64,000 nucleotides of DNA from an uncultured Draconibacterium sp. (GCF_963676815.1 NZ_OY781365.1:558001-622000); one strand, 5' to 3'; shown: positions 7,450 through 16,428, counted from the stretch's first letter. Made by a program: numbers and translations. Notes: generated by a model not told the origin, from the sequence alone.

Positions 7450-7526
7450 CAGTGTCTCATTCAGTGTCTAAATATATGTAAATGGGTGTAAAGTAAAAAG
7501 TTTTTAATTTAAAATAATCAGTGTTT
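7450..7526. repeat. Three CAGTGT direct repeats next to the integrase gene
   Basis: CAGTGTCT at 7450-7457 and 7462-7469 (12-bp spacing) and CAGTGTTT at 7519-7526 lie between the integrase start and the candidate attachment site. Short direct repeats here could be integrase arm-binding sites. Confidence 0.3.
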
Positions 7527-7562
7527 ATAGTATTTACAAGGGGTTCAGGATATCCATAAAAA

Positions 7563-7580
7563 GCCCGCCTCTCGCTACTA
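7563..7580 (+). other. Candidate attachment site (tRNA 3'-end-like)
   Basis: GCCCGCCTCTCGCTACTA looks like the 3' half of a T-stem (CCCGC) followed by an acceptor strand (CTCTCGC) and tail. It is followed after a few bases by a terminator on the same strand, as at real tRNA genes, but there is no tRNA body to its left. This is the expected residue when an element integrates into a tRNA 3' end. The tRNA identity cannot be told and the matching left end is outside the window. Confidence 0.35.
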
Positions 7581-7589
7581 AAAAGCATC

Positions 7590-7619
7590 AGGAGTCTGAT
7601 TATCATCAGGCTCCTTTTT
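7590..7619 (+). terminator. Intrinsic terminator
   Basis: Stem AGGAGTCTGAT / ATCAGGCTCCT of 11 bp (one G-T pair) with loop TATC, followed by TTTT. It has no gene immediately upstream on the plus strand, only the tRNA 3'-end-like sequence, so it may be the original tRNA terminator. Confidence 0.7.
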
Positions 7620-7667
7620 GTTTTTAAATGTTGTGCCTTAAAATTTTTTGATGCTTTTATACACAAA

Positions 7668-7697
7668 GAAAAGAGCTATCCAGCAGAAGCTCTTTTC
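7668..7697. terminator. Hairpin in intergenic region
   Basis: Perfect 10-bp stem GAAAAGAGCT / AGCTCTTTTC with a 10-base loop. There is no clear T-tract after it on either strand, so a terminator function is uncertain. Confidence 0.35.
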
Positions 7698-8046
7698 AAA
7701 ACCACTAGGATTGTGGCTTATGACCACTATATAATTGTTTAATTTGTAGTCTTAAAAAAAGGGTAGAACATCAGTGGACGCTTTTCTTTGAAGATGATTG
7801 ATAATTATACAAACCCCTAAACATAAACCAATCAAATAGCAGAGTCCTACCCTTACAGTTTATCTTTTCTTATTAACTTCTTACAAGTTACAAAATATAT
7901 AAATACCAATTGGTATTATTTTATAATTTTAACATTTCATTCACTCCCTACTACAACAGCTTGCTCCTTTCAGATGCTTATCTCATAATAACTTCAACAC
8001 TACAACGGTCATCGCATTTTACATCACCTCGTCTGTTCGAAATAAT

Positions 8047-8054
8047 TATCTTTG
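8047..8054 (+). promoter_or_regulatory. Candidate -7 promoter element (TATCTTTG)
   Basis: Exact TAnnTTTG match 17 bases before the ABC-F start, implying a short leader. A clear -33 TTG is not seen. Confidence 0.4.
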
Positions 8055-8071
8055 GGCAATTTTTGTAAAGA

Positions 8072-10018
8072 ATGATCTCGATAGATAAAATAAATCTCAG
8101 TTTTGGAGGCTTTGAGCTATTTAAGGAAATCAGTTTTCTTGTAAATCCAAAAGACAGAATTGGTTTAATTGGTAAAAACGGAGCCGGAAAAAGCACCCTG
8201 TTGAAAATTCTAACAGGCACCGAAACTCCTACTGCAGGCGTGGTTGCTGTTCCGAAAGAAACAAGCATTGGCTATTTACCACAGCAAATGAAGGTTTCGG
8301 ACACACGTACGCTAAAAGATGAGGTAACACAGGCATTTGAGGAACTTTTAACTATAGAAAAGAAAATTGCCCGCTTAAACCAGGAAATAGCAGAAAGCGA
8401 AGACTATCATTCAGATGAATATTTGAAAAAGCTGGACCATGTAACTGAATTCAACGAGCGCTACCAGCTTATGGGCGGAGATAATTACGAAGCTGAACTG
8501 GAGCAAACGCTTATGGGCCTTGGTTTCGAAAGATCTGATTTCGACCGAATGACCTCAGAATTTAGCGGCGGTTGGCGAATGCGTGTTGAGCTGGCAAAAC
8601 TGTTACTAAAAAAGCCCGATGTTTTTTTACTGGATGAGCCCACCAATCACCTCGATATTGAATCGATACAATGGCTCGAAGATTTTCTGAAAACATACAG
8701 TGGCGCGGTTATTCTGGTTTCGCACGATAAAGCATTTCTTGATGCTGTTTGCAATCGCACCATAGAAATTTCGCTGGGTAAGATTACCGATCAGAAAATG
8801 AACTACACCAGGTTCATGGATTGGAAAGCTGAACAAAAGGAAATAAATTTGGCAGCCTACAACAATCAGCAAAAATTGATTGATGAAACGGAACGTTTTA
8901 TTGAACGTTTCAGATACAAGGCATCAAAAGCCGTGCAGGTTCAATCGAGAGTGAAGCAACTGGAAAAGCTCGATCGGATTGAAATTGAAGAAGAAGATAA
9001 GTCGGCACTAAAAATAAACTTTCCTCCGGCACCGCGTTCGGGGCGAGTTGTGGTTGAAGCCAAACACATCAGCAAATATTACGACTCGCTGCATGTGCTC
9101 GATGATATTGACCTTACCATTGAAAATGGAGACAAAGTGGCATTTGTAGGCCGTAATGGAGAAGGAAAAACCACGCTTGCCCGGATTATTATGAATGAGC
9201 TTGAACACAGCGGTACAATGAAACTGGGGCATAATGTAAAAATTGGTTATTTTGCCCAAAATCAGGCACAGCTGCTAAACGGAGAACTTACAGTTTTTGA
9301 AACCATAGATGAGATTGCTGTTGGCGATATCCGTACAAAAATCAGGGATATTTTAGCTGCGTTTTTATTCCGTGGCGAAGACATCGACAAAAAAGTAAAA
9401 GTACTGAGCGGTGGAGAAAAGTCGCGTTTGGCAATGATTCGCCTGATGCTGGAACCGGTCAATTTCCTTATTCTCGATGAGCCTACTAACCACCTTGATA
9501 TGCGATCGAAAGAGATATTGAAAAATGCACTGGCTAATTTCACGGGAACAGTTCTTGTTGTTTCGCACGACCGCGACTTTTTGGATGGTTTAGTGAATTG
9601 TATTTATGAATTCAGAAATAAAAAGGCCAAACAACATTTGGGAGGTATTTTCGATTTCTTGTACCGCAAGAAAATGGAGTCGCTGAAAGAACTGGAAAGT
9701 AAGAAACAAAACTCAAAAGCGGCGAAAATTGTAACTTCGGAGAAACAAAAGAACGAGCTTTCGTTTGAAGAGCAAAAAGAAATTAACCGCACAATTTCAA
9801 AATTAGAAAAAAGCGTTACCCAAACCGAAGAGAAGATTGCGGAGCTTGAAACGAAAATTGAAGAAATGGACAAGCTGCTCGCCAATCCCGATAACATTGA
9901 TGATCATTCGGTTTTTGAGCAATATGAACAGCTAAAATCAGATCTCGAAGAAAGCATGCATGATTGGGAAAATGCGCATGAAGAATTGGAAAATTGGAAG
10001 GCAAAAAAAACCTGGTAA
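8072..10018 (+). CDS. ABC-F family ATPase (translation factor type)
   Basis: 648 residues with two ABC domains and no membrane segments. First Walker A is GKNGAGKST (about 34-42), first signature FSGGWRMR with LLDEPTNHLD, second Walker A GRNGEGKTT (about 360) and second signature LSGGEKSR. The inter-domain linker (about 250-320) is the charged ABC-F P-site-tRNA-interaction region, and the C-terminal ~90 residues are a coiled coil, as in Uup/YdiF-like members. Family members bind the ribosomal E site and relieve stalled peptide synthesis; antibiotic resistance is possible but not indicated. RlmB follows after 12 bp, so they are probably cotranscribed. Confidence 0.92.
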   Translation: MISIDKINLSFGGFELFKEISFLVNPKDRIGLIGKNGAGKSTLLKILTGTETPTAGVVAVPKETSIGYLPQQMKVSDTRTLKDEVTQAFEELLTIEKKIARLNQEIAESEDYHSDEYLKKLDHVTEFNERYQLMGGDNYEAELEQTLMGLGFERSDFDRMTSEFSGGWRMRVELAKLLLKKPDVFLLDEPTNHLDIESIQWLEDFLKTYSGAVILVSHDKAFLDAVCNRTIEISLGKITDQKMNYTRFMDWKAEQKEINLAAYNNQQKLIDETERFIERFRYKASKAVQVQSRVKQLEKLDRIEIEEEDKSALKINFPPAPRSGRVVVEAKHISKYYDSLHVLDDIDLTIENGDKVAFVGRNGEGKTTLARIIMNELEHSGTMKLGHNVKIGYFAQNQAQLLNGELTVFETIDEIAVGDIRTKIRDILAAFLFRGEDIDKKVKVLSGGEKSRLAMIRLMLEPVNFLILDEPTNHLDMRSKEILKNALANFTGTVLVVSHDRDFLDGLVNCIYEFRNKKAKQHLGGIFDFLYRKKMESLKELESKKQNSKAAKIVTSEKQKNELSFEEQKEINRTISKLEKSVTQTEEKIAELETKIEEMDKLLANPDNIDDHSVFEQYEQLKSDLEESMHDWENAHEELENWKAKKTW

Positions 10019-10030
10019 ATTTAAAAAGAA

Positions 10031-10786
10031 ATGAGACAAAAAGGAATAAATAAAGAAGATTTTTTATTTGGAACAAGAGCAGTTATTGAAGCTATTAAAA
10101 ACGGAAAAACAATAGACAAAATACTGATAAAAAAAGGCTTGCGAAATGAGCTGATTTCCGAACTTCAACAACTGATAAAAGAAAGTGAAATTGCTGTTCA
10201 GTATGTTCCTATTGAGAAGATAAATAGAATTACCAGGAAAAACCACCAAGGTGTTTTAGCCTTTATATCGCCAATTGAATTTGACAATATTGAAACCGTT
10301 ATTCCGGGAATTTACGAAGAAGGCTTAACTCCTCTTCTACTTGTTTTAGACCAAATTACCGATGTGCGTAATTTTGGAGCTATTGCCCGTTCGGCAGAAT
10401 GTGCGGGTGTGCAGGCTATAATTATTCCAGAAAAAGGCATGGCACGAATTGGTGCTGATGCCGTAAAAACATCGGCCGGAGCAATTCACAACATACCCAT
10501 TTGCAAAACCAACAATCTTTATCACACCGTTCGTTATCTCAAAGACTCGGGTATAAAAGTGGTTGCAGCCACCGAAAAAGGCAACAAACTTTACAGCGAC
10601 TCCGATATGAAATCGCCGATTGCCATTGTTATGGGATCAGAAGATACGGGTGTTTCTGCTCAAATTCTGAAACTTGCTGACGAACAATTAAAGATTCCAA
10701 TTTTAGGACAAATCGAGTCTTTAAATGTTTCGGTATCTGCTGCGTTAATGGTTTACGAAGCAGTTAGGCAACGAAATCAGGCCTGA
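10031..10786 (+). CDS. rlmB: 23S rRNA (guanosine-2'-O-)-methyltransferase RlmB/TrmH family
   Basis: 251 residues. The N-terminal L30e-like substrate-binding domain starts with FGTRAVIEAIKNGK. The SPOUT knotted domain shows motif 1 (DVRNFGAIARSAECAGV), motif 2 (VMGSEDTGVS) and motif 3 (IPILGQIESLNVSVSAALMV), giving the AdoMet-binding trefoil knot. Family knowledge assigns 2'-O-methylation of a 23S rRNA guanosine (G2251 in E. coli); another TrmH-group target is possible. It follows the ABC-F gene and overlaps the convergent AsnC gene by 10 bp. Confidence 0.85.
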   Translation: MRQKGINKEDFLFGTRAVIEAIKNGKTIDKILIKKGLRNELISELQQLIKESEIAVQYVPIEKINRITRKNHQGVLAFISPIEFDNIETVIPGIYEEGLTPLLLVLDQITDVRNFGAIARSAECAGVQAIIIPEKGMARIGADAVKTSAGAIHNIPICKTNNLYHTVRYLKDSGIKVVAATEKGNKLYSDSDMKSPIAIVMGSEDTGVSAQILKLADEQLKIPILGQIESLNVSVSAALMVYEAVRQRNQA

Positions 10787-11244
10787 ACAGGAATAGTGCG
10801 CTTAAATGACTCTTCAAGAGAAATAAAAGTTTCGGTACTGGCAACACCATGAATTTTCTGGATTTTCCCGCTTAAGATGTTTTTTAAGTGTTCGTTATCC
10901 TTGGCATAAACCTTAATAAAAATGGCATATGCACCTGTAGTATAATGGCATTCTACAATCTCTGGAATTTCTTCCAGTCCTTTTACCACTTCACTAAATA
11001 AACCACCCTTTTCGAGAAAGATTCCGATGTAAGTACAGGTTTTAAAATCGACTTTTTTAGGATTAATATGGTAGCCCGATCCAACAATAACCTCCAAATC
11101 AACCATTCGGTTTACGCGTTGGTGTACTGCTGCCCTTGATATACCTACCTCTTTGGCAACATCTTTAAAAGGTATTCTTGCATTTTTTGTGATTATATCC
11201 AGAATTTTTAAATCCCAGTCGTCTAAATTATTCCTTAAAGTCAT
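10777..11244 (-). CDS. Lrp/AsnC-family transcriptional regulator (paralogue 1)
   Basis: 155 residues: an N-terminal helix-turn-helix (about 10-60; NARIPFKDVAKEVGISRAAV) and a C-terminal RAM/AsnC ligand-binding domain containing ECHYTTGAYAIF. It is very like the regulator at 12975-13460, and the pair encloses the ammonium transporter gene. It starts divergently from amt with a good promoter of its own. It probably senses an amino acid or nitrogen metabolite; control of amt is inferred from position and the inverted repeat at 11531. Confidence 0.85.
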   Translation of the reverse strand: MTLRNNLDDWDLKILDIITKNARIPFKDVAKEVGISRAAVHQRVNRMVDLEVIVGSGYHINPKKVDFKTCTYIGIFLEKGGLFSEVVKGLEEIPEIVECHYTTGAYAIFIKVYAKDNEHLKNILSGKIQKIHGVASTETFISLEESFKRTIPVQA

Positions 11245-11261
11245 CTTTTAACTATTTTCTA

Positions 11262-11293
11262 CAAAAGTATCAAAAATCTAACATTATTTCAAA
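11262..11293 (-). promoter_or_regulatory. Promoter of AsnC paralogue 1
   Basis: On the minus strand, TTTG (11290-11293), 20 bases, then TACTTTTG (11262-11269): a full match to the Bacteroidota TTTG / TAnnTTTG pattern, 17 bases before the ATG at 11244. Confidence 0.6.
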
Positions 11294-11530
11294 GTAAAGT
11301 AAGCGTAAACACAATTTAGTAACAAAATTAAAACAAAGCAGCCCAGACTTACAAAAAATACAAAAATATTATCAGTTTGTTAATTTATAACCCTTTTTAC
11401 TTTCACTATTCTATTTTAAAACTCATTTTAAATATGAATTAATACTTTTATGCAGGATTTTTATAAAAACAGACAGCAATAAAAATCTAAAACAGTTATA
11501 GACAGCTTTTAATCAGCAATAAGAAATTAC

Positions 11531-11553
11531 TCAATTTCAATAGTTGAATTTGA
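11531..11553. promoter_or_regulatory. Candidate operator upstream of amt
   Basis: TCAATTTCAA-TAG-TTGAATTTGA: ten-base arms matching at 9 of 10 positions with a 3-base spacer, centred about 60 bases before the amt start. Size and symmetry suit a dimeric helix-turn-helix regulator such as the flanking AsnC proteins; no binding consensus is known to me for them. Confidence 0.4.
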
Positions 11554-11601
11554 GCGTATTGTGCTGAACGGACTTAAAAAGTAACCTTAAAATTTATAGA
11601 C

Positions 11602-12930
11602 ATGAAAAATTCAACAAGTTGGTGGTTTATTCTGGCTTTATTGGTAATTGTTGCCGCTTTAGGAGTAATCATCCCCACGGGAGTTGCTGAAATAGACACT
11701 TCAAATCTCGATGCCGGCGATACGGCGTGGATGTTAACCGCAACCGGATTGGTTTTATTAATGACACCCGGTCTCGCATTTTTCTATGGCGGAATGACCC
11801 AATCCAGAAACATTATTTCAACCATGCTGCAAAGTTACATTGCCATGGGAATTGTTAGTGTTTTGTGGGTTGTTGTTGGCTTTAGCATTGCGTTTGGCGA
11901 AAGTATCGGTGCCGAAGGATTTGGTTTATTCGGTAACCCACTTACCTATTTTATGTTTCGTGGTGTTGGCGGAGGTACACATCCTGATTTTGCCCCTACC
12001 TTTCCGTTCGCCGTATTTGCAATGTTCCAGTTAAAATTTGCCATTATAACTCCTGCACTTATTACCGGGTCGTTTGCCGGCCGGGTTCGTTTTAGAGCTT
12101 ACATGCTGTTTATGGTTTTATTCATCATATTTATTTACGCTCCACTGGCGCACTGGACCTGGCACCCAAACGGATTCCTGCGCAACTGGGGAGTACTTGA
12201 TTTTGCCGGTGGTACTGTGGTACATATGTCGGCTGGATTTGCAGCACTTGCAGGTGCCATGTTCCTTGGAAGAAGAAAAGATGCCAACAAGGAAATAAAA
12301 CCGGCAAATATTCCATACATCCTGCTTGGAGCGGGAATGCTTTGGTTCGGATGGTTTGGATTTAATGCCGGATCTGCACTGGCTGCCGACTCCGTTGCTG
12401 CATCAGCACTTGTTAATACCAACACTGCATCGGCTGCGGCTATGTTAACGTGGATTTTCTACGATGCCGCACAGGGTAAAAAACCTTCGGCAGTGGGTGC
12501 TGCTATCGGGCTGGTTGTAGGTTTGGTTGCCATTACTCCGGCTGCCGGATTTGTAAATGTAGGATCAAGTATATTTATTGGTGTAATTGCAGCAATTATT
12601 AGTAACTACGCCATTACACTTCGTACAAAATCGAAACTGGATGATACATTGGATGTTTTCCCGGCTCACGGAATGGGTGGTATTACAGGTATGTTATTTA
12701 CTGCCGTTTTTGCCAACGAAGTGGGCTTAATTCATGGAGAAGTTACCACTTTCCTATATCACTTGCTAGCCCTTGTAATTGTTGGCGTATTCACTTTCGG
12801 AGGTTCAATGTTGATGTATAAAATTACCGATATGATTGTTCCGTTACGTATTTCTCCACATGGAGAGAAAGTTGGGTTGGACATTAGCCAGCACGATGAA
12901 TCATACAATTTTGTTTACTCAGAAGATTAA
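11602..12930 (+). CDS. amt: Ammonium transporter (Amt family)
   Basis: 442 residues with an N-terminal hydrophobic segment and about eleven Amt membrane helices. Hallmarks are DTAWMLTATGLVLLMTPGLA, FFYGGMTQSRN, the first pore histidine in GGTVVHMSAGFAAL and the second in FPAHGMGGITGMLF. It conducts ammonium through the inner membrane. No glnK/PII gene adjoins it here, which is less usual; instead two AsnC/Lrp paralogues flank it. It ends in a strong bidirectional terminator shared with the second regulator. Confidence 0.95.
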   Translation: MKNSTSWWFILALLVIVAALGVIIPTGVAEIDTSNLDAGDTAWMLTATGLVLLMTPGLAFFYGGMTQSRNIISTMLQSYIAMGIVSVLWVVVGFSIAFGESIGAEGFGLFGNPLTYFMFRGVGGGTHPDFAPTFPFAVFAMFQLKFAIITPALITGSFAGRVRFRAYMLFMVLFIIFIYAPLAHWTWHPNGFLRNWGVLDFAGGTVVHMSAGFAALAGAMFLGRRKDANKEIKPANIPYILLGAGMLWFGWFGFNAGSALAADSVAASALVNTNTASAAAMLTWIFYDAAQGKKPSAVGAAIGLVVGLVAITPAAGFVNVGSSIFIGVIAAIISNYAITLRTKSKLDDTLDVFPAHGMGGITGMLFTAVFANEVGLIHGEVTTFLYHLLALVIVGVFTFGGSMLMYKITDMIVPLRISPHGEKVGLDISQHDESYNFVYSED

Positions 12931-12946
12931 GAAATATATCAAGCAT

Positions 12947-12976
12947 AAAAAAGGCCGGTTAAAACCGGCCTTTTTT
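12947..12976. terminator. Bidirectional terminator between amt and AsnC paralogue 2
   Basis: Perfect stem AAAAAAGGCCGGTT / AACCGGCCTTTTTT of 14 bp with loop AA, giving a T-run on either strand. It lies between convergent genes and touches the stop codon of the regulator. Confidence 0.9.
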
Positions 12977-13460
12977 ATTTTATAGGTACTTGTCGTTTAA
13001 AGTCCTGTTCCAAAGAAATAAATGTTTCAGTGCGGGCAATTCCCTCAATATCCTGCAGCTGCTCATCAATCAGGCGTTTTAAATGCTTGTTCGTTTTTGT
13101 TTGTATTTTAACAAAAATAGCATATGCACCTGTTGTGTAATGACATTCAACCACTTCCGGAATATTTCGTAAAGCTTCAGCAACCTGTGTGTGGTATTTT
13201 GCCTTGTCGAGATAAATTCCCATGTAAGCACAGGTATTGTAACCCAACTTTTGCGGGCTTACCACAAATTCACTACCATGTACAACACCAATATTTAAAA
13301 GGCGCTGAACGCGTTGATGAATAGCAGCTCCGGAAACTCCACATTCGCGGGCAACTTCCAGGAAAGGTATTCGGGCATTTTTAGTAATTAGCTTTAATAT
13401 CTTTTCATCCAGCTCATCAATATCGGCTGGTTTCTCTTCTAAAAAATCATTCGATTTCAT
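12975..13460 (-). CDS. Lrp/AsnC-family transcriptional regulator (paralogue 2)
   Basis: 161 residues: an ~14-residue acidic N-terminal extension, helix-turn-helix (NARIPFLEVARECGVSGAAI) and RAM domain with the same ECHYTTGAYAIF block as paralogue 1 at 10777-11244. The high similarity and position on both sides of amt suggest a local duplication or an ancient pair working as homo- or hetero-oligomers. It is convergent with amt and has a -7 element at 13498. Confidence 0.85.
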   Translation of the reverse strand: MKSNDFLEEKPADIDELDEKILKLITKNARIPFLEVARECGVSGAAIHQRVQRLLNIGVVHGSEFVVSPQKLGYNTCAYMGIYLDKAKYHTQVAEALRNIPEVVECHYTTGAYAIFVKIQTKTNKHLKRLIDEQLQDIEGIARTETFISLEQDFKRQVPIK

Positions 13461-13497
13461 GTTTTCAAATCCTCTGAGTTAGTTTCAAATTATAGCA

Positions 13498-13505
13498 CAA
13501 ATGTA
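13498..13505 (-). promoter_or_regulatory. Candidate -7 promoter element (TACATTTG)
   Basis: Exact TAnnTTTG match on the minus strand, 37 bases upstream of the start of AsnC paralogue 2; the -33 element is weak. Confidence 0.45.
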
Positions 13506-13614
13506 GGTAAAATTCACAATCACTAATCTCAGATGCTTAAAAACATATTATTACTTACAAATTGTAAGCACAAGATATTATTCTCGTTATAAACGTAAAC
13601 GTAAAAAATCGAGT

Positions 13615-14931
13615 TTACCGTAGTGTAATCTTTTCAATATCAGCACCTGAAGGTTCTTGAAACACCCGCAATTCAAATTCTGGAATAACGGCAAAAATAT
13701 GATCGAAAATATCGGCCTGGATAGCTTCGTAATTCGCCCACTCCTGATCTTTACTAAAAACATAAATCTCAATGGGCAAACCTTTACCATGTGGTTGCAA
13801 CTGACGCACTAAAAAAGTAAGATCCTGTTTAATTTTTGGATGCTGACGCAGGTACACTTCCAGGTACTTTCTGAAAATACCAACATTGGTCTGGTGTCTG
13901 CCACTTATATAATCTTCGTCTGCCAGGTTTTTCCCTTTGTTGTATTCTTTAAGTTCTCGTTCTTTTTCCTGAACGTATCCTCTGATAAGATCGAACTTTT
14001 CGAAACGGCCCAACATAGCAGCATCGCAAAATTTTATGGTGTTGGTATCAATTGCCACCGAACGTTTTATACGGCGCCCACCTGATTCCTCCATTCCTTT
14101 CCAATTAAAAAACGATTCGGAAACAAGTGCATAGGTTGGAATGGTAGTAATTGTTTTGTCCCAGTTTTGAACCTTTACCGTATTTAAAGTAATGTCAATA
14201 ACGGTTCCATCGGCATGGTGACTGTCCATCTGAATCCAGTCGCCAATTTTTACCATATCGTTTGCCGACAACTGAATTGATGCCACAAAACCAAGAATTG
14301 TATCGCGAAAAACCAAAAGTAAAACTGCCGCAATTGCTCCTAAACCAGCTAATAATGCTGTTGGATCTTTACCAAGTAACACTGAAATTAACAGGATACC
14401 CGCCATAAAAAACACAAAAATCTTAACCAACTGAACATAGCCTTTTATCGAGCGGTTATGCGAAAACTCCGTTGTATTATAAATTTGCAGCGCAGCATTT
14501 AATGTCGAGTTTGCCACAAAAACAATTATTGTGATGAAATAGATGCGCGATATTCTTAGTAGCAAATCGGTAAGCCCCCAATAGTAATCCAGCGATAACG
14601 ATTTATAAACATCCGATGCCAGTTCACTCACCTCCTGGTGAATATTCGGATACGAGAAATCAGCCGTATAAAAAAGTATAAAAGCCGGCACCAAATGCGC
14701 CAAGCCTTTAAAAACCCGGTTTTCAATTAAAATATCATCCCAATGCGTTTTTGTGCGTCGGGCAATACGCTGAACAATCGATAAAAATATTCTACGGGTA
14801 ACAAAATGGGCAAACCACGCCACAAAAATAATGAGCACAATACAAATTAATGCAGCAATGGGTTTGGCCAAAACATCCATTGTACTGATCTCGCGAATAT
14901 GGTCGAGTAAATAACGGTAAATAATTTTCAT
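13615..14931 (-). CDS. Mechanosensitive ion channel, MscS family (YbdG-like)
   Basis: 438 residues. Roughly five N-terminal membrane helices (between about 20 and 205) end in the pore-lining helix (LLAGLGAIAAVLLLVFRDTI), followed by the MscS beta domain (GDWIQMDSHHADGTVIDITL) and a long C-terminal cytoplasmic region with an insertion of charged helices. The size and the HHADGTV block resemble the YbdG/miniconductance subgroup rather than the short MscS. It would open on membrane tension during hypo-osmotic shock. It stands alone between convergent and divergent neighbours. Confidence 0.88.
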   Translation of the reverse strand: MKIIYRYLLDHIREISTMDVLAKPIAALICIVLIIFVAWFAHFVTRRIFLSIVQRIARRTKTHWDDILIENRVFKGLAHLVPAFILFYTADFSYPNIHQEVSELASDVYKSLSLDYYWGLTDLLLRISRIYFITIIVFVANSTLNAALQIYNTTEFSHNRSIKGYVQLVKIFVFFMAGILLISVLLGKDPTALLAGLGAIAAVLLLVFRDTILGFVASIQLSANDMVKIGDWIQMDSHHADGTVIDITLNTVKVQNWDKTITTIPTYALVSESFFNWKGMEESGGRRIKRSVAIDTNTIKFCDAAMLGRFEKFDLIRGYVQEKERELKEYNKGKNLADEDYISGRHQTNVGIFRKYLEVYLRQHPKIKQDLTFLVRQLQPHGKGLPIEIYVFSKDQEWANYEAIQADIFDHIFAVIPEFELRVFQEPSGADIEKITLR

Positions 14932-15144
14932 ATCATCAAAGTTCTTCGTTTTTAGCGGTATAGAAAGCTTTGCTTTTCCCGGCTATCAAATTATCATTAA
15001 TAGTTAAAATAATCGTCTGTTATAATTCTAATAAAGCTCAAATATTATCAAATTGAAACCGAATCATAAAAAGTTAACACATATGTCATACTTTGTCTGT
15101 TTCTGAATTCCTATTTTCATCCAAAAATAATAAATGAACATAAA

Positions 15145-16419
15145 ATGAAGTTGAAGTTTGCTCTTATTCTTTTCGTAATCCCTTTTTTCACTTTCGCACA
15201 ACCTGAATTCAACACCTATTTTAAAGATAAAACGTTCCGGTTCGATTTTCTGTTGGGCGGAAACAGTAAAGAAGTTGTGGTATATCCGCAACAAATGAAA
15301 CAGGAGCCGTTTTGGGGCGGTTCGAAAAAGAACCTTATCGACGTGTTTAATTACGGAAGTTACCGTTACCGCGTTTTCGATGTGAAAAGCAACGAGCTGA
15401 TATACAGCAAAGGTTTTAGCACCCTTTTTCAGGAGTGGCAAACCACTGCCGATGCCAAAACCAACAACAAAACATTTTATCAGGCAGCACTTTTTCCGTT
15501 TCCGAAAAACGATGTGCGCCTCGAACTTGATGCCCGCCAGTGGGATGGAACCTTTAAAACAATTTACACCACCGATATTAACCCGAAAGATTACTTCATT
15601 TTAAAAGAAGAAATGCATGGTTTCGAAACAAAGGATATTGTAAATAACGGCGACCCGGCAAAAAAAGTAGATATCGCAATTTTGGCCGAAGGATACACGG
15701 CTGCCGAAATGCAGGATTTTTATGCTGATGCTGCAAAAGTTTCGGGTTATTTATTCGATACCGAACCGTTCAAATCAGAGAAAGCAAACTTTAATGTGCA
15801 TGCCGTTTTTGCGCCGTCGGAAGATTCAGGAACCGATGTTCCGGGCGAACACATTTACAAAAACACTTTTTTTAATACCAGCTATTACACCTTCGATTTG
15901 CCGCGCTACCTCACTACTGCCGACATGAAAACCGTTTACGATGCCGCAGCCAGCGTTCCTTACGATCAGATTTATGTTTTGGTTAATACCGAACGTTACG
16001 GAGGTGGCGGATTTTACAATTTTGTTACTGTTTGCACTGCCGATAATGAACTGACACCAAAAATTATCGTTCACGAATTTGGTCATGGTTTTGGCGGGCT
16101 GGGCGACGAATATTACAACTCGGCCGTGGCATACGAAGATTTCTACAACCTTGAAATTGAACCATGGGAACCCAACATTACCACATTGGTTGATTTTGAT
16201 AAGAAATGGAAAAATATGATCGACGAAGATACTCCGGTTCCAACACCGCGAAAAGATAAATATAAGAATACCGTAGGTGTATACGAAGGAGGCGGTTACA
16301 TGGCCGAAGGAATTTACAGTCCGCATATCGACTGCCGAATGAATACCAACGAAGCCGAAGGTTTTTGCCCGGTTTGCCAGGAGGCCATTCGGAAGGTTAT
16401 TCGATTTTATTCGGAGTAA
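15145..16419 (+). CDS. Exported M64-family metallopeptidase
   Basis: 424 residues. The signal peptide MKLKFALILFVIPFFTFAQ is followed by an N-terminal beta domain (about 20-150) and a catalytic domain with H310-E-F-G-H314 and the M64 continuation GFGGLGDEY, where the motif His residues bind zinc and E311 is the base. Family members include IgA-cleaving and gut Bacteroidota peptidases, but most have unknown substrates. A C-terminal cysteine trio (DCRMN, FCPVC) may form a disulphide or metal site. No sorting domain is evident, so periplasmic or secreted location is open. Confidence 0.85.
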   Translation: MKLKFALILFVIPFFTFAQPEFNTYFKDKTFRFDFLLGGNSKEVVVYPQQMKQEPFWGGSKKNLIDVFNYGSYRYRVFDVKSNELIYSKGFSTLFQEWQTTADAKTNNKTFYQAALFPFPKNDVRLELDARQWDGTFKTIYTTDINPKDYFILKEEMHGFETKDIVNNGDPAKKVDIAILAEGYTAAEMQDFYADAAKVSGYLFDTEPFKSEKANFNVHAVFAPSEDSGTDVPGEHIYKNTFFNTSYYTFDLPRYLTTADMKTVYDAAASVPYDQIYVLVNTERYGGGGFYNFVTVCTADNELTPKIIVHEFGHGFGGLGDEYYNSAVAYEDFYNLEIEPWEPNITTLVDFDKKWKNMIDEDTPVPTPRKDKYKNTVGVYEGGGYMAEGIYSPHIDCRMNTNEAEGFCPVCQEAIRKVIRFYSE

Positions 16420-16428
16420 GAATAGTAG

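Larger units (their letters stand above)
7441..8071. other. Gene-free region at the island edge
   Basis: 631 bp without a convincing gene. Besides the repeats, att-like sequence, terminator and hairpin listed separately, it contains the 16-bp perfect palindrome AATACCAATTGGTATT (7902-7917) in an A+T-rich stretch upstream of the ABC-F gene. No RNA gene was recognised. Confidence 0.5.
11245..11601. other. Divergent regulatory region between AsnC paralogue 1 and amt
   Basis: 357 bp, A+T-rich, no gene. It contains the minus-strand promoter at 11262-11293 and a near-palindrome at 11531-11553. The amt promoter is not obvious, and a leader of up to about 100 bases is possible. Confidence 0.5.

Noticed and set aside
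7457..7666. 69-codon minus-strand reading frame upstream of the integrase
   Set aside because: It runs across the candidate att site and the antisense of a terminator and has no protein-like composition.
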